Shown in pieces: positions 1-10,035 of a DNA stretch of 38,800 nt. Location of the stretch: NCBI RefSeq assembly GCF_019012925.1, contig NZ_JAGIRL010000038.1, positions 1 to 38,800 on the forward strand, given 5' to 3'. Source of the DNA: Fusobacterium sp. GTDB lineage: Bacteria > Fusobacteriota > Fusobacteriia > Fusobacteriales > Fusobacteriaceae. The position numbers and the translations under genes were made by a program. Under the pieces are notes generated by a model. It was given only the letters and a program-made list of their open reading frames with translations. It was not told the origin of the DNA and made no database searches. Positions within the stretch are counted from its first letter, which is position 1; every line of letters starts with the position of its first letter.

Positions 1-261
1 GTATACGTATTAACTAAAGAAGAGGGAGGAAGACATACTCCATTCTTCTCAGGATACAGACCACAATTCTACTTCAGAACAACTGACATAACTGGAGCAA
101 TCACATTACCAGAAGGAGTAGAAATGGTAATGCCAGGAGATAACATCGAAATGAGAGTTGAATTAATCCACGCGATCGCAATGGAAACAGGATTAAGATT
201 CGCTATCAGAGAAGGTGGAAGAACAGTAGCTTCAGGAGTAGTTGCTGAAATTCTTAAATAA
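1..261 (+). CDS. tuf: Elongation factor Tu, C-terminal part (5' truncated by window)
   Basis: Frame 1 is open from the first base and ends at TAA 259-261. It encodes 86 residues of EF-Tu domain 3, including the conserved [20 protein letters not shown] stretch and the closing segment MVMPGDN...[15 protein letters not shown]-Tu is the GTPase that brings aminoacyl-tRNA to the ribosome; domain 3 contacts the tRNA T-stem and EF-Ts. The GTPase domain lies upstream of the window. Its position just before rpsJ fits the usual order of the str operon (rpsL-rpsG-fusA-tuf) followed by the S10 operon. A strong hairpin follows at once, so the S10 operon has its own promoter. Confidence 0.97.
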   Translation, partial: VYVLTKEEGGRHTPFFSGYRPQFYFRTTDITGAITLPEGVEMVMPGDNIEMRVELIHAIAMETGLRFAIREGGRTVASGVVAEILK

Positions 262-271
262 TAATTGATAT

Positions 272-303
272 GAAAGGGAGCTTTTAAAGCTTCCTTTTTT
301 TTA
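272..303 (+). terminator. Rho-independent terminator after tuf
   Basis: An inverted repeat (GGGAGCTTT with AAAGCTTCC, allowing a G-U pair) is followed by a run of eight or more T. It starts 10 nt after the tuf stop codon and separates the str operon from the S10 operon. Confidence 0.9.
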
Positions 304-436
304 TAGAAAAAGATATAAAACAATAATAAAGATTGAAGATTGGAAATTTTTTACTAGTTGTTTCTTTAATAAAATGATCTCTAAATCTATATTTGAAAAA
401 AACTCAAAAAAACTTTAGAAAAAAATAAAAAAAAGC

Positions 437-465
437 TTTTCTTTTTTGGGAAAGTATGATATACT
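437..465 (+). promoter_or_regulatory. Extended -10 promoter of the S10 operon
   Basis: TGA followed by TATACT (457-465) makes an extended -10 element; the -35 region around 437-442 (TTTTCT) is poor. The predicted start is near 472, leaving a leader of about 60 nt before rpsJ. That leader holds a 7-bp hairpin (TAAGGAT 478-484 with ATCCTTA 495-501). The rest of the 262-532 gap is A/T runs with no gene. Confidence 0.6.
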
Positions 466-532
466 CTTTAAAGTGTATAAGGATATTTGAAAAAATCCTT
501 AAAGATAATTTTCAAGGAGGTGTAAAGAATAA

Positions 533-844
533 ATGGCTTCTAACAAATTAAGAATCTACTTAAAAGCTTATGATCACACTTTATTAGATCAATCAGCTAA
601 GAAAATAGCGGAAGTTGCTAAAAAGTCTGGAGCGGAGATCGCAGGACCTATGCCATTACCTACTAAAATTAGAAAGTACACTGTATTAAGATCAGTGCAT
701 GTAAACAAGGATTCAAGAGAACAATTTGAAATGAGAGTACACAGAAGAATGGTTGAAATCAACAATTCTACACAAAAGACAATAGCTTCGTTAACAGCAG
801 TTAACTTACCAGCTGGTGTTGGAATAGAAATCAAACAAATCTAG
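533..844 (+). CDS. rpsJ: 30S ribosomal protein S10
   Basis: S10, 103 residues, the usual family length. It sits in the head of the small subunit; as NusE it also joins transcription antitermination complexes with NusB in other bacteria. Recognised from [13 protein letters not shown], the proline-rich GPMPLPTK loop and DSREQFEMR. The ATG is preceded by AAGGAGGTG at 514-522. It opens the S10 operon, as expected. Unusually, 180 nt separate it from rplC, and that gap looks structured. Confidence 0.98.
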   Translation: MASNKLRIYLKAYDHTLLDQSAKKIAEVAKKSGAEIAGPMPLPTKIRKYTVLRSVHVNKDSREQFEMRVHRRMVEINNSTQKTIASLTAVNLPAGVGIEIKQI

Positions 845-1024
845 TTGATTTTTAGAAAAACATTGTAAGGTTATATTTCGAGAATTTGATTTGTTTGATA
901 AGATGATTATCGGAATAAAAAATTTCCTTACAGAATAATACAAGTTGGCGCTTTTTTTAAAGCAAAGTGGTAGAACCACGAGGTCAAGTTGTCAACCAAT
1001 ATATTATTTGATGGAGGTAGAAAA
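845..1024 (+). promoter_or_regulatory. Candidate structured leader RNA between rpsJ and rplC
   Basis: This 180-nt gap is far longer than other gaps in the operon and holds nested inverted repeats. TGTAAGG (864-870) pairs with CCTTACA (926-932) and encloses GATAA (897-901) / TTATC (907-911). Next, TTGG (945-948) with CCAA (996-999) could close a junction holding GCTTT (950-954) / AAAGC (959-963) and GTGGT (967-971) / ACCAC (975-979). No open reading frame is convincing here. By analogy with ribosomal-protein autoregulation, the RNA may bind L3, L4 or another operon product; no family was identified. Confidence 0.45.
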
Positions 1025-1651
1025 ATGTCAGGAATTTTAGCAAAGAAAATTGGAATGACTCAAATTTTTGAAGACGGAAAATTCATTCCAGTAACAGTTG
1101 TTGAAGCTGGTCCTAACTTCGTACTACAAAAGAAAACTGTAGAAAACGATGGATATACAGCTCTACAATTAGGATTTGATGAGAAAAAAGAGAAAAACAC
1201 TACTAAACCAGTAATGGGAATCTTCAAGAAAGCAGGAGTAAATCCTCAAAGATTCGTAAAAGAATTAAGAGTTGACTCAGTTGAAGGTTATGAATTAGGT
1301 CAAGAGATCAAAGTTGATGTACTTGCTGAAGTAGCTTATGTAGATATTACAGGAACTTCAAAAGGTAAAGGAACATCAGGAGTTATGAAGAGACACGGAT
1401 TCGGTGGAAACAGAGCTTCTCACGGGGTATCTAGAAACCACAGACTAGGTGGATCTATCGGAATGTCAAGTTGGCCTGGTAAAGTATTAAAAGGAAAAAG
1501 AATGGCTGGACAATATGGTAACGAAACAGTAACAGTTCAAAACTTAAAAGTAGTTAAAGTTGATGCAGAAAACAACTTATTACTAATAAAAGGTGCAGTA
1601 CCTGGAGCAAAGAACGGTTACATAGTTGTTAAACCAGCTGTAAAAAAATAA
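1025..1651 (+). CDS. rplC: 50S ribosomal protein L3
   Basis: L3, 208 residues, binds near the 3' end of 23S rRNA and is an early assembly protein close to the peptidyl transferase centre. It begins [15 protein letters not shown] and carries the long loop [22 protein letters not shown] typical of the protein that reaches into the centre. An upstream in-frame TTG at 989 would add 12 residues, but the ATG at 1025 has GGAGG at 1013-1017 and matches the family N-terminus, so it was chosen. rplD follows after 30 nt. Confidence 0.97.
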   Translation: MSGILAKKIGMTQIFEDGKFIPVTVVEAGPNFVLQKKTVENDGYTALQLGFDEKKEKNTTKPVMGIFKKAGVNPQRFVKELRVDSVEGYELGQEIKVDVLAEVAYVDITGTSKGKGTSGVMKRHGFGGNRASHGVSRNHRLGGSIGMSSWPGKVLKGKRMAGQYGNETVTVQNLKVVKVDAENNLLLIKGAVPGAKNGYIVVKPAVKK

Positions 1652-1681
1652 TTCATTAGTAGATGTGGAAGGAGGAAAATA

Positions 1682-2314
1682 ATGGCAGTTTTAAACATAT
1701 ATGACTTGACAGGAACTCAAACTGGAACTGTAGAAGTTAAAGATACAGTGTTTGGGATTGAGCCTAATCAAGCAGTACTTCATGAAGTACTAACTGCAGA
1801 ATTAGCAGCTGCTAGACAAGGAACTGCAGCTACTAAGACTAGAGCAATGGTTAGAGGAGGAGGAAGAAAACCTTTTAAACAAAAAGGAACTGGTAGAGCT
1901 AGACAAGGAAGTATCAGAGCTCCTCACATGGTTGGTGGAGGAGTAACATTCGGTCCTCACCCAAGATCATACGAGAAAAAAGTTAACAAGAAAGTTAGAA
2001 ACTTAGCATTAAGATCAGCTTTATCTGCTAAAGTTGCTAACGGAGATATCTTAGTTCTTGAAGGAACTATCGAAACTCCAAAAACAAAAACAATAATCGC
2101 TTTAACAAATGCAGTTAATGCAACTAACAAGCAATTATTCGTAGTAAATGATTTAGCAGAGTTAAACGATTACAACTTATACTTATCAGTAAGAAACTTA
2201 GAGAACGCAGTTGTATTACAACCAAACGAGATCGGAGTTTACTGGTTATTAAAGCAAGAGAAAGTAATCGTAACTAGAGAGGCACTAACTACAATAGAGG
2301 AGGTGCTTGGATAA
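1682..2314 (+). CDS. rplD: 50S ribosomal protein L4
   Basis: L4, 210 residues, binds 23S rRNA domain I and extends a loop into the exit tunnel. The tunnel loop is seen as [17 protein letters not shown] with APHMVGGG after it. In gamma-proteobacteria L4 is the autogenous repressor of the S10 operon, which makes the structured gap upstream of rplC of interest. The ATG has AAGGAGG nearby. Its stop TAA shares one base with the rplW ATG, implying coupled translation. Confidence 0.97.
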   Translation: MAVLNIYDLTGTQTGTVEVKDTVFGIEPNQAVLHEVLTAELAAARQGTAATKTRAMVRGGGRKPFKQKGTGRARQGSIRAPHMVGGGVTFGPHPRSYEKKVNKKVRNLALRSALSAKVANGDILVLEGTIETPKTKTIIALTNAVNATNKQLFVVNDLAELNDYNLYLSVRNLENAVVLQPNEIGVYWLLKQEKVIVTREALTTIEEVLG

Positions 2315-2601
2315 TGACAGCTTATGATATCATCAAAAGACCTGTTATCACTGAGAAAAGTGAAATGTTAAGAAGAGAGTATAACAAATATACTTTCGAA
2401 GTAAACACAAAAGCAAACAAAATTCAAATAAGAAAAGCTGTAGAGGAAATATTTAACGTAAAAGTTGAATCTGTATCTACTTTAAACAGCAAACCAGTTG
2501 TTAAAAGACACGGAATGAAACTTTACAAAACTCAAGCTAAAAAGAAGGCTATTGTTAAATTAGCTCAAGGAAGCACAATCACTTATTTTAAAGAAGTGTA
2601 A
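2314..2601 (+). CDS. rplW: 50S ribosomal protein L23
   Basis: L23, 95 residues, lies at the tunnel exit and is the docking point for trigger factor and SRP. Family features include the N-terminal IIKRPVITEKSE and EVNTKANKIQIRKAVEEIFNVKVESV. It starts in a TAATG overlap with rplD, with its Shine-Dalgarno (GAGGAGGTG) inside the rplD coding sequence. A 66-nt gap with no recognisable feature precedes rplB. Confidence 0.97.
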   Translation: MTAYDIIKRPVITEKSEMLRREYNKYTFEVNTKANKIQIRKAVEEIFNVKVESVSTLNSKPVVKRHGMKLYKTQAKKKAIVKLAQGSTITYFKEV

Positions 2602-2667
2602 TAGATTAACGGCTAAAGATATATATAGGTCTAAATATAAAGGAATTTTTTCGGAGGTTAAGCAAAA

Positions 2668-3498
2668 ATGGCTATTAGAAAAATGAAACCTATTACTAAT
2701 GGACAAAGAGGAATGTCAAGATTAGTTAATACGGATTTAGATAATGTAAGACCTGAAAAGTCTTTAACTGTACCTTTAAAATCTGCATATGGTAGAGACA
2801 ACTATGGACACAGAACATGTAGAGATAGACAAAAAGGACACAAAAGACTTTACAGAATTATCGATTTCAAGAGAAATAAATTAGATATACCTGCTAGAGT
2901 AGAATCTATCGAGTATGATCCAAATAGAACAGCTAATATAGCTCTTTTATTCTACGTTGACGGAGAGAAAAGATATATACTAGCTCCTAAAGGACTAAAA
3001 AAAGGTGACATGGTTATGGCAGGATCTCAAGCTGAGATTAAACCAGGAAACGCACTTAAAATAAAAGATATGCCAGTAGGGGTTCAAATTCACAATATTG
3101 AACTACAAAGAGGAAAGGGTGGACAATTAGTTAGATCTGCAGGAACTGCAGCAAGACTAGTTGCAAAAGAAGGAACTTACTGTCACGTTGAGTTACCATC
3201 AGGTGAATTAAGATTAATTCACGGTGAATGTATGGCTACAATCGGTGAAGTAGGAAACTCAGAACATAGCTTAGTACAAATTGGTAAAGCTGGAAGAAAC
3301 AGACATATGGGAAAAAGACCTCATGTAAGAGGATCTGTAATGAACCCTTGTGATCACCCTCATGGAGGAGGAGAAGGAAAGAATCCTGTAGGTAGAAAAG
3401 CTCCTTTAACACCTTGGGGAAAACCTGCTTTAGGTGTTAAAACTAGAGGTAAGAAAACTACAGATAAGTTTATCGTAAGAAGAAGAAACGATAAGTAA
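2668..3498 (+). CDS. rplB: 50S ribosomal protein L2
   Basis: L2, 276 residues, is one of the most conserved large-subunit proteins, needed for subunit association and the peptidyl transferase region. The C-terminal [17 protein letters not shown] segment contains the conserved histidine essential in the E. coli protein, and the basic tail [15 protein letters not shown] follows. Start chosen at the ATG after CGGAGGTT. rpsS follows after 29 nt. Confidence 0.98.
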   Translation: MAIRKMKPITNGQRGMSRLVNTDLDNVRPEKSLTVPLKSAYGRDNYGHRTCRDRQKGHKRLYRIIDFKRNKLDIPARVESIEYDPNRTANIALLFYVDGEKRYILAPKGLKKGDMVMAGSQAEIKPGNALKIKDMPVGVQIHNIELQRGKGGQLVRSAGTAARLVAKEGTYCHVELPSGELRLIHGECMATIGEVGNSEHSLVQIGKAGRNRHMGKRPHVRGSVMNPCDHPHGGGEGKNPVGRKAPLTPWGKPALGVKTRGKKTTDKFIVRRRNDK

Positions 3499-3527
3499 TT
3501 CTAAATTCGAGAGGAGGCTAATAAGGA

Positions 3528-3806
3528 ATGGCTAGATCATTAAAAAAAGGACCTTTCTGTGACCACCACTTAATGAAAAAAGTAGAAGAGGCAGTAGCTT
3601 CTGAAAACTTAAAAGCAGTTATTAAGACTTGGTCAAGAAGATCAACAATATTCCCTAACTTCATCGGAATCACTTTTGGTGTATATAACGGGAAAAAACA
3701 TATCCCTGTTCACGTAACTGAGCAAATGGTTGGACATAAATTAGGAGAATTCGCTCCAACTAGAACTTACTATGGACACGGAGTAGACAAGAAAAAGAAA
3801 AAATAA
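3528..3806 (+). CDS. rpsS: 30S ribosomal protein S19
   Basis: S19, 92 residues, in the 30S head where it forms a complex with S13 and contacts A-site tRNA. The start [12 protein letters not shown] and the central [14 protein letters not shown] / [15 protein letters not shown] motifs are diagnostic. The ATG follows GAGAGGAGG by about ten nucleotides. The lysine-rich tail KKKKK is normal for AT-rich genomes. Confidence 0.98.
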   Translation: MARSLKKGPFCDHHLMKKVEEAVASENLKAVIKTWSRRSTIFPNFIGITFGVYNGKKHIPVHVTEQMVGHKLGEFAPTRTYYGHGVDKKKKK

Positions 3807-3852
3807 TTTCAATTAAGCATATATTTGAGAAAGTAAAGAGGAGGTTGGACTA

Positions 3853-4185
3853 GTGGAAGCTAGAGCAATTACGAGATACGTAAGAATGTCTCCTAGAAAA
3901 GCTAGATTAGTAGCTGACTTAGTGAGAGGAAAATCAGCACTAGAAGCATTAGATATTCTAGAATATACAAATAAAAAATCAGCTAGATTAATAAAGAAGA
4001 CATTAGCATCAGCTATTGCTAATGCAACTAACAACTTCAAAATGGACGAAGATAAGTTAGTAGTTTCAACAATTATGATAAATGATGGACCAGCTCTTAA
4101 GAGAATAATGCCTAGAGCTATGGGAAGAGCAGATATAATCAGAAAGCCAACAGCTCACATTGTTGTTGCTGTTTCTGAAAAGTAG
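3853..4185 (+). CDS. rplV: 50S ribosomal protein L22 (GTG start)
   Basis: L22, 110 residues, lines the exit tunnel at its constriction; its beta hairpin is where macrolide resistance mutations arise. The N-terminus [19 protein letters not shown] and the hairpin [20 protein letters not shown] identify it. The start is GTG after AGAGGAGGTT. It is 46 nt behind rpsS and 17 nt ahead of rpsC. Confidence 0.97.
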   Translation: MEARAITRYVRMSPRKARLVADLVRGKSALEALDILEYTNKKSARLIKKTLASAIANATNNFKMDEDKLVVSTIMINDGPALKRIMPRAMGRADIIRKPTAHIVVAVSEK

Positions 4186-4202
4186 TTTAAGGAGGTAAGA
4201 CT

Positions 4203-4859
4203 GTGGGACAAAAAGTAGACCCTAGAGGACTAAGACTTGGAATAACAAGATCTTGGGATTCTAACTGGTATGCAGATAAAAAGGAATACGCTAAGTACTT
4301 CCATGAAGATGTAAAAATCAGAGAGTATGTCAAGAAAAACTACTTCCACGCAGGAATAGCGAAGGTAAAGATCGAAAGAACTTCTCCTTCAAATGTAGTA
4401 GTTCTTGTTTACACAGCTAAAGCAGGAATAATCATCGGAAGAAAAGGTGCTGAAATAGATAACTTAAGAGTAAATCTTGAGAAATTAACAGGAAAGAAAG
4501 TAACTGTAAAAGTACAAGAAGTTAAAGAATTTAACAAAGATGCTGTACTAGTTGCTGAAAACATTGCTACATCTATCGAGAAAAGGGTAGCATACAAAAG
4601 AGCTGTAAGCCAAGCTGTAATGAGAGCTATGAGAGCTGGAGCTAAAGGAATCAAAGTTATGGTTTCAGGAAGACTAAATGGAGCAGAAATTGCCAGAGCT
4701 GAGTGGGTAGTTGAAGGAAAAGTTCCTTTACATACATTAAGAGCTGATATTGATTATGCAACAGCAACAGCTCACACAACTTATGGAGCTCTTGGAATAA
4801 AAGTATGGGTTTTCCATGGTGAAGTTCTTCCAACTAAAAGGGAAGGAGGAGAAGCGTAG
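4203..4859 (+). CDS. rpsC: 30S ribosomal protein S3 (GTG start)
   Basis: S3, 218 residues, stands at the mRNA entry channel; with S4 and S5 it forms the ribosomal helicase. The type II KH domain shows the GxxG-type loop in [16 protein letters not shown]; the C-terminal domain includes [23 protein letters not shown] start after TTAAGGAGGT. Only 2 nt separate it from rplP, so translation is probably coupled. Confidence 0.98.
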   Translation: MGQKVDPRGLRLGITRSWDSNWYADKKEYAKYFHEDVKIREYVKKNYFHAGIAKVKIERTSPSNVVVLVYTAKAGIIIGRKGAEIDNLRVNLEKLTGKKVTVKVQEVKEFNKDAVLVAENIATSIEKRVAYKRAVSQAVMRAMRAGAKGIKVMVSGRLNGAEIARAEWVVEGKVPLHTLRADIDYATATAHTTYGALGIKVWVFHGEVLPTKREGGEA

Positions 4860-4861
4860 TC

Positions 4862-5284
4862 ATGTTAATGCCAAAAAGAACAAAACATAGAAAAATGTTT
4901 AGAGGTAGAATGAAAGGTACAGCTCAAAGAGGTAACACTGTAGCGTTCGGAGATTACGGACTACAAGCTCTTGAGCCACACTGGATAACAAATAGACAAA
5001 TAGAATCATGCAGGGTTGCAATCAACAGAACATTCAAAAGAGAAGGAAAAACTTTCATAAGAATATTCCCTGACAAACCTATCACAGCTAGACCAGCTGG
5101 AGTGAGAATGGGTAAAGGTAAAGGAAGCGTTGAAGGTTGGGTAGCAGTAGTTTTACCTGGAAGAATGATGTTCGAAGTTTCAGGAGTAACTGAAGAGAAA
5201 GCTATAGCAGCATTAAGAAAAGCTTCTATGAAACTTCCTGTAAGATGTAAAATAGTAAAAAGAGAGAATGGTGGTGAAAACTAA
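4862..5284 (+). CDS. rplP: 50S ribosomal protein L16
   Basis: L16, 140 residues, organises the A-site region of the large subunit and contacts tRNA. It starts [19 protein letters not shown], the family signature; [15 protein letters not shown] and the PGRMMFE segment follow. The Shine-Dalgarno (GGAAGGAGGAGA) lies within the end of rpsC. Its TAA overlaps the ATG of rpmC by one base. Confidence 0.98.
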   Translation: MLMPKRTKHRKMFRGRMKGTAQRGNTVAFGDYGLQALEPHWITNRQIESCRVAINRTFKREGKTFIRIFPDKPITARPAGVRMGKGKGSVEGWVAVVLPGRMMFEVSGVTEEKAIAALRKASMKLPVRCKIVKRENGGEN

Positions 5285-5466
5285 TGAGAGCTAAGGAAAT
5301 AAGAGAAATGTCAACTGAAGACTTAGTTGTTAAGTGTAAAGAGCTTAAGGAAGAGCTATTCAACCTAAAGTTCCAACTTTCATTAGGTCAACTTACTAAC
5401 ACTGCTAAAATCAGAGAAGTTAGAAGAGAAATTGCTAGAATAAATACAATCTTAAATGAAAGATAA
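5284..5466 (+). CDS. rpmC: 50S ribosomal protein L29
   Basis: L29, 60 residues, a two-helix protein near the tunnel exit beside L23. It starts [15 protein letters not shown] and carries [17 protein letters not shown], the conserved helix-turn. It begins inside a TAATG overlap with rplP. A 47-nt gap with a strong AGAGGAGGTT precedes rpsQ. Confidence 0.97.
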   Translation: MRAKEIREMSTEDLVVKCKELKEELFNLKFQLSLGQLTNTAKIREVRREIARINTILNER

Positions 5467-5513
5467 TCTCATTCAAAGTATAAATTGATTCTTAGGAAGA
5501 GGAGGTTAATGTC

Positions 5514-5765
5514 TTGAGAAACGAAAGAAAAGTTAGAGAAGGAATAGTTGTTTCTGATAAAATGGATAAAACTATCGTTGTTGCAATAGAAACAATGGCT
5601 TTACACCCAATCTATAAGAAGAGAGTAAAAAGCACTACTAAGTTTAAAGCTCACGATGAAAATAATGTAGCTCAAACTGGAGATAGAGTAAGAATTATGG
5701 AAACTAGACCATTATCAAGAGATAAAAGATGGAGACTAGTAGAGATTGTTGAGAAAGCTAGATAA
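5514..5765 (+). CDS. rpsQ: 30S ribosomal protein S17 (TTG start)
   Basis: S17, 83 residues, an OB-fold primary binder of 16S rRNA in the 30S body. Motifs are [38 protein letters not shown] and the end motif [18 protein letters not shown]. The start is TTG, with GAGGAGGTTA eight bases or so before it. It is the last gene of the classical S10 operon; rplN follows after 30 nt with no promoter or terminator visible between. Confidence 0.97.
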   Translation: MRNERKVREGIVVSDKMDKTIVVAIETMALHPIYKKRVKSTTKFKAHDENNVAQTGDRVRIMETRPLSRDKRWRLVEIVEKAR

Positions 5766-5795
5766 TTCCAATTATTGTGAGAGGAGGATAATTTA

Positions 5796-6164
5796 ATGGT
5801 ACAACAACAAACTATCCTTAACGTTGCTGATAACTCAGGTGCAAAAAAATTAATGATAATCAGAGTATTAGGTGGATCTAAAAAAAGATTCGGAAAAATT
5901 GGAGATATCGTTGTAGCATCTGTTAAAGAAGCGATCCCTGGTGGAAACGTTAAAAAAGGTGACGTAGTTAAGGCTGTAATAGTTAGAACTAAAAAAGAAT
6001 TAAGAAGAGAAGATGGATCATATATAAAATTTGATGATAACGCAGGAGTTATAATCAATAACAACAATGAGCCAAAAGCAACAAGAATATTTGGACCAGT
6101 TGCAAGAGAGTTAAGAGCTAAAAACTTTATGAAGATTTTATCTCTAGCTCCAGAAGTAATCTAA
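5796..6164 (+). CDS. rplN: 50S ribosomal protein L14
   Basis: L14, 122 residues, forms intersubunit bridge B8 with 16S rRNA and is the site bound by the silencing factor RsfS. It begins [19 protein letters not shown] and ends [12 protein letters not shown], both family signatures. First gene of the classical spc operon, here continuous with the S10 operon. Confidence 0.98.
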   Translation: MVQQQTILNVADNSGAKKLMIIRVLGGSKKRFGKIGDIVVASVKEAIPGGNVKKGDVVKAVIVRTKKELRREDGSYIKFDDNAGVIINNNNEPKATRIFGPVARELRAKNFMKILSLAPEVI

Positions 6165-6188
6165 TAAATAAGAGAGGAGGCTAATATC

Positions 6189-6530
6189 GTGGCTAAACCT
6201 AAAATTAAATTTATACCAGAAACTTTACACGTAAAAACAGGAGATATGGTTTATGTAATCTCTGGTAAAGATAAAGGTAAAACAGGTAAAGTTGTAAAGG
6301 TATTCCCTAAAAAAGGAAAAGTTGTAGTTGAAGGAATAAATATAGTAACTAAACATATGAAGCCAACTCCAATAAACCCACAAGGTGGAGTTGTTAGCAA
6401 GCCAGCTGCTATATTCTCATCTAAAGTAATGTTATTTGATGAGAAAGCTGGAAAACCAACAAGAGTTGGATACAAAATGGTAGATGGTAAAAAAGTAAGA
6501 TACTCAAAAGTATCTGGAGAAGTTCTATAA
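6189..6530 (+). CDS. rplX: 50S ribosomal protein L24 (GTG start)
   Basis: L24, 113 residues, an assembly initiator that binds the 5' domain of 23S rRNA. The KOW motif is seen as [21 protein letters not shown], followed by [21 protein letters not shown] start after AGAGGAGGCT. rplE follows after 18 nt. Confidence 0.97.
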   Translation: MAKPKIKFIPETLHVKTGDMVYVISGKDKGKTGKVVKVFPKKGKVVVEGINIVTKHMKPTPINPQGGVVSKPAAIFSSKVMLFDEKAGKPTRVGYKMVDGKKVRYSKVSGEVL

Positions 6531-6548
6531 GAAGGGAGGAAAACGTAA

Positions 6549-7100
6549 GTGTCTAAATACGTTTCTAGATATCATAAATTATATAATGACGTTGTAGCTC
6601 CAGCTTTAATAAAAGAGTTAGGAATTAATAACGTAATGGAATGTCCAAAGCTAGAAAAGATAATAGTAAATATGGGAGTTGGAGAAGCTACTCAAAACTC
6701 TAAATTAATAGATGCTGCTATGGGAGATCTAACTATTATTACTGGACAAAAACCAATAGTAAGAAAGGCTAAGAAATCTGAAGCAGGATTCAAATTAAGA
6801 GAAGGAATGCCAATCGGAGCAAAAGTTACTTTAAGAAAAGAAAGAATGTACGATTTTCTAGATAGATTAGTGAATGTGGTTCTTCCAAGAGTAAGAGACT
6901 TCGAAGGAGTTTCAGCTAACTCATTTGATGGAAGAGGAAACTACTCTTTAGGATTAAGAGATCAATTAGTTTTCCCTGAAATCGAATTTGATAAAGTTGA
7001 AAAACTTTTAGGAATGTCTATCACTATCGTTTCTTCTGCTAAAAATGATGAAGAAGGAAGAGCTTTACTTAAGGCGTTTGGAATGCCTTTCAAAAAGTAA
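6549..7100 (+). CDS. rplE: 50S ribosomal protein L5 (GTG start)
   Basis: L5, 183 residues, binds 5S rRNA in the central protuberance and contacts P-site tRNA. Typical motifs: [40 protein letters not shown] and the final [15 protein letters not shown] start with GAAGGGAGG upstream. rpsN follows after 22 nt. Confidence 0.98.
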   Translation: MSKYVSRYHKLYNDVVAPALIKELGINNVMECPKLEKIIVNMGVGEATQNSKLIDAAMGDLTIITGQKPIVRKAKKSEAGFKLREGMPIGAKVTLRKERMYDFLDRLVNVVLPRVRDFEGVSANSFDGRGNYSLGLRDQLVFPEIEFDKVEKLLGMSITIVSSAKNDEEGRALLKAFGMPFKK

Positions 7101-7122
7101 TAGTGAGGAGGGTAAAGAATAA

Positions 7123-7410
7123 ATGGCAAAGAAGTCAATGATCGCTAGAGATGTTAAAAGAGCTGAACTATGCGAGAAATATGCTGAAAAAAGAGCTGAG
7201 CTAAAGAAGAGAGTTGCTGAAGGTGACATGGAAGCTATGTTCGAATTAAACAAACTTCCAAAAGATTCTTCTGTAGTTAGAAAAAGAAATAGATGTCAGT
7301 TAGACGGAAGACCAAGAGGATTCATGAGAGAATTTGGAATTTCGAGAGTAAAATTCAGACAGCTTGCAGGAGCTGGAGTAATACCAGGAGTTAAAAAATC
7401 ATCTTGGTAA
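7123..7410 (+). CDS. rpsN: 30S ribosomal protein S14, zinc-free type
   Basis: S14, 95 residues, in the 30S head near S3 and S10. The C-terminal part [21 protein letters not shown] is diagnostic. It lacks the paired CxxC motifs of the short 61-residue zinc form; only single cysteines occur (LCEKY and NRCQL). It is therefore the long, zinc-independent class, somewhat shorter than the about 100-residue E. coli protein. Confidence 0.96.
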   Translation: MAKKSMIARDVKRAELCEKYAEKRAELKKRVAEGDMEAMFELNKLPKDSSVVRKRNRCQLDGRPRGFMREFGISRVKFRQLAGAGVIPGVKKSSW

Positions 7411-7436
7411 TATTATAGGAAGGAGGATTTTCGTAG

Positions 7437-7832
7437 ATGTATTTAACAGATCCAATTGCTGATATGTTAACAAGAATCAGAAATGCAAATGCAGTAATGC
7501 ATGAGAAAGTAGATGTACCTCATTCAAATTTAAAAGATAGATTAGCAGAAATCCTAAAAGAAGAAGGATATATAGCTAACTATAAAGTTGTGACTGATGG
7601 GAACAAAAAAAATATAAGAGTTTACTTAAAATATGATGGTAAAGAGAGAGTTATCAAAGGAATAAAAAGAATCTCTAAACCTGGAAGAAGAGTGTATTCT
7701 TCAGTAGAAGATATGCCAAGAGTATTATCAGGATTAGGAATTGCTATCGTATCTACTTCTAAGGGAATTGTTACTGACAGAGTAGCTAGAAGAGAAAACG
7801 TAGGTGGAGAAATTCTTGCATTTGTTTGGTAA
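7437..7832 (+). CDS. rpsH: 30S ribosomal protein S8
   Basis: S8, 131 residues, a primary binder of 16S rRNA helix 21. It starts [17 protein letters not shown] and ends with [20 protein letters not shown], both conserved. In E. coli S8 represses the spc operon by binding the rplE region; no matching hairpin was identified here. Strong AAGGAGG precedes the ATG. Confidence 0.98.
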   Translation: MYLTDPIADMLTRIRNANAVMHEKVDVPHSNLKDRLAEILKEEGYIANYKVVTDGNKKNIRVYLKYDGKERVIKGIKRISKPGRRVYSSVEDMPRVLSGLGIAIVSTSKGIVTDRVARRENVGGEILAFVW

Positions 7833-7856
7833 TAATAACTTAGGAGGTGTTAGTAA

Positions 7857-8390
7857 ATGTCAAGAGTAGGTAAAAAACCTATTATAGTGCCTTCTGGAGT
7901 TGAAGTAACATTAAACGGAAACGTAGTTACTGTAAAAGGACCAAAAGGTACTCTAACAAAAGAATTTAATTCAGAATTAACTATAAAAAAAGTAGAAAAT
8001 GAAATCGTTGTTGAAAGACCAAACGATTTACCAGCTGTAAGAGCTATACATGGAACTACAAGAGCTTTAATCAACAACATGATCGTAGGAGTTTCTCAAG
8101 GATTTAGAAAAACTCTTAACCTAGTTGGAGTTGGATACAGAGCAGCTGCAAAAGGAAAAGGATTAGAATTAGCACTAGGATACTCTCATCCAGTTATTAT
8201 AGATGAAGTACCTGGAATTACATTCACAGTAGAAAAGAATACAACTATCCATATCGATGGTAGCGAAAAAGATGTAGTAGGACAAGTTGCTGCTGATATA
8301 AGAGCTAAAAGAGCTCCTGAGCCTTACAAAGGAAAAGGAGTTAAGTATTCTGACGAAGTTGTTAGAAGAAAAGAAGGAAAAAAATCGTAA
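7857..8390 (+). CDS. rplF: 50S ribosomal protein L6
   Basis: L6, 177 residues, two repeated domains binding 23S rRNA near the factor-binding site. It starts [17 protein letters not shown] and ends [19 protein letters not shown], the family C-terminus. ATG follows TTAGGAGGTGT. rplR follows after 29 nt. Confidence 0.98.
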   Translation: MSRVGKKPIIVPSGVEVTLNGNVVTVKGPKGTLTKEFNSELTIKKVENEIVVERPNDLPAVRAIHGTTRALINNMIVGVSQGFRKTLNLVGVGYRAAAKGKGLELALGYSHPVIIDEVPGITFTVEKNTTIHIDGSEKDVVGQVAADIRAKRAPEPYKGKGVKYSDEVVRRKEGKKS

Positions 8391-8419
8391 GGTAGCTTAA
8401 CTAAAAGGAGGTAAGACAG

Positions 8420-8788
8420 TTGTTTAAGAAGGTAGATAGACAAGCTGTAAGAACAAGAAAGCATTTATCAATCAGAAACAAAATTTCTGGTACAGCTGAT
8501 AGACCAAGACTTTCTGTATATAGATCAAACAACAATATCTTTGCTCAATTAATAGATGATGTTAATGGAGTAACTCTAGTTTCTGCATCAACTATTGATA
8601 AAGCATTAAAAGCAAATATTGCAAATGGTGGAAATACAGAAGCTGCTAAAACTGTAGGTAAAGCACTTGCAGAAAGAGCGGCAGCTAAAGGAATAACTAA
8701 TATCGTATTCGATAGATCAGGATACAAGTACACAGGAAGAGTAGCGGCTCTTGCTGAGGCAGCTAGAGAAGCTGGATTAAGCTTCTAA
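8420..8788 (+). CDS. rplR: 50S ribosomal protein L18 (TTG start)
   Basis: L18, 122 residues, binds 5S rRNA together with L5 in the central protuberance. Motifs: [26 protein letters not shown], and [24 protein letters not shown] at the end. TTG start, with AAAGGAGGT just upstream. Confidence 0.97.
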   Translation: MFKKVDRQAVRTRKHLSIRNKISGTADRPRLSVYRSNNNIFAQLIDDVNGVTLVSASTIDKALKANIANGGNTEAAKTVGKALAERAAAKGITNIVFDRSGYKYTGRVAALAEAAREAGLSF

Positions 8789-8812
8789 TTCTATTAGAGA
8801 GGAGGATTTCAC

Positions 8813-9316
8813 TTGTCTAAGTTAGCAAATAGAGAAGAAAAACAATATCAAGAAAAATTATTAAAGATATCAAGAGTTTCTAAGACAACTAAAGGAGGAA
8901 GAACTATATCTTTCTCAGTTTTAGCAGCTGTTGGAGATGGAGAAGGTAAAGTTGGATTAGGATTAGGTAAAGCTAATGGTGTACCTGATGCTATAAGAAA
9001 AGCACTTTCTTCTGCAAAGAAAAATTTAGTAGATGTTTCTCTAAAAGGATCTACTATTCCTCATGAAACTGAAGGAAAATGGGGAGCAACAACTTTATGG
9101 ATGGCACCAGCTTATGAAGGAACTGGAGTTATCGCTGGTTCTGCAACAAGAGAGATATTAGAGCTTGTTGGAGTACATGACATTTTAACTAAAATCAAAG
9201 GATCTAGAAACAAACATAACGTTGCTAGAGCTACAATAGAAGCTTTAAAATCACTTAGAACAGCTGAGCAAATCGCTGCTTTAAGAGGTAAAGAAGTTAA
9301 AGATATCTTAAGCTAG
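8813..9316 (+). CDS. rpsE: 30S ribosomal protein S5 (TTG start)
   Basis: S5, 167 residues, helps decoding accuracy and the mRNA helicase activity with S3 and S4. The N-terminal double-stranded RNA-binding fold has [20 protein letters not shown], and the C-terminal domain has [23 protein letters not shown] start with GAGAGGAGG upstream. The loop reading [12 protein letters not shown] is less standard than elsewhere but alignable by eye. Confidence 0.97.
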   Translation: MSKLANREEKQYQEKLLKISRVSKTTKGGRTISFSVLAAVGDGEGKVGLGLGKANGVPDAIRKALSSAKKNLVDVSLKGSTIPHETEGKWGATTLWMAPAYEGTGVIAGSATREILELVGVHDILTKIKGSRNKHNVARATIEALKSLRTAEQIAALRGKEVKDILS

Positions 9317-9330
9317 GAGGGAATTTAGAG

Positions 9331-9516
9331 ATGGTAAAGCTTAGAATAGAGCTTGTAAAAAGCATAATCGGAAGAAAGCCTAACCACATAGCAACTGTAA
9401 AGTCGCTAGGGCTTAAGAAGATGAATGATGTTGTGGAGCATGTAGAAACTCCTGAGTTAAAAGGTAAACTAGCTCAAGTTTCTTACTTACTTAAAGTAGA
9501 GGAGGTGCAAGCTTAA
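9331..9516 (+). CDS. rpmD: 50S ribosomal protein L30
   Basis: L30, 61 residues. The short form common in bacteria shows [25 protein letters not shown], the conserved core. It begins 14 nt after rpsE and ends one base before the rplO ATG; the rplO Shine-Dalgarno (GAGGAGGTG) is inside its last codons, suggesting coupling. Confidence 0.96.
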   Translation: MVKLRIELVKSIIGRKPNHIATVKSLGLKKMNDVVEHVETPELKGKLAQVSYLLKVEEVQA

Positions 9517-9517
9517 T

Positions 9518-9997
9518 ATGAAATTAAACGAATTAATGCCTTCTGTACCAAGAAAAGCTAGAAAAAGAATCGGAAGAGGAGAATCTTCTGGATTAGGTAA
9601 AACAGCTGGAAAAGGAAGCAACGGACAAAAGTCTAGAGCTGGTGGAGGAGTAAAACCTTACTTTGAAGGTGGACAAATGCCTATCTATAGAAGAGTTCCA
9701 AAAAGAGGTTTCTCTAACGCATTATTCAAGAAAGAGTATGCTGTAATTACATTAGATCTTTTAAATAGATTTGAAGAGGGAGCAGAAGTTACTCCAGAAA
9801 TCTTATTCGAAACTGGATTAGTTAGAAAAATGATGGACGGTATCAAAGTTTTAGGAAACGGAACTTTAGATAAAAAATTAACTGTAAAAGCTCACAAAGT
9901 TTCTGCATCTGCAAAAGCTGCTATAGAAGCAAAAGGTGGAGTAGTAGAAATTATAGAAGTTAAAACTTTTGCTGACGTTGCAAAGAATAACAAGTAA
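9518..9997 (+). CDS. rplO: 50S ribosomal protein L15
   Basis: L15, 159 residues, a late-assembly protein with a long basic N-terminal extension. Typical pieces: [20 protein letters not shown], then [20 protein letters not shown], and the globular domain with [23 protein letters not shown] 38-nt gap precedes secY. Confidence 0.98.
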   Translation: MKLNELMPSVPRKARKRIGRGESSGLGKTAGKGSNGQKSRAGGGVKPYFEGGQMPIYRRVPKRGFSNALFKKEYAVITLDLLNRFEEGAEVTPEILFETGLVRKMMDGIKVLGNGTLDKKLTVKAHKVSASAKAAIEAKGGVVEIIEVKTFADVAKNNK

Positions 9998-10035
9998 TAA
10001 TAACTTGCTAAAACCTAAAGCGAGGTGAAGTTGTT

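Noticed and set aside
69..323. 84-codon minus-strand open frame across the end of tuf
   Set aside because: Antisense shadow of tuf and its terminator; no Shine-Dalgarno and no protein-like features.
989..1024. TTG-started N-terminal extension of L3
   Set aside because: The 12 extra residues are not part of the L3 family and the ATG at 1025 has the better Shine-Dalgarno.
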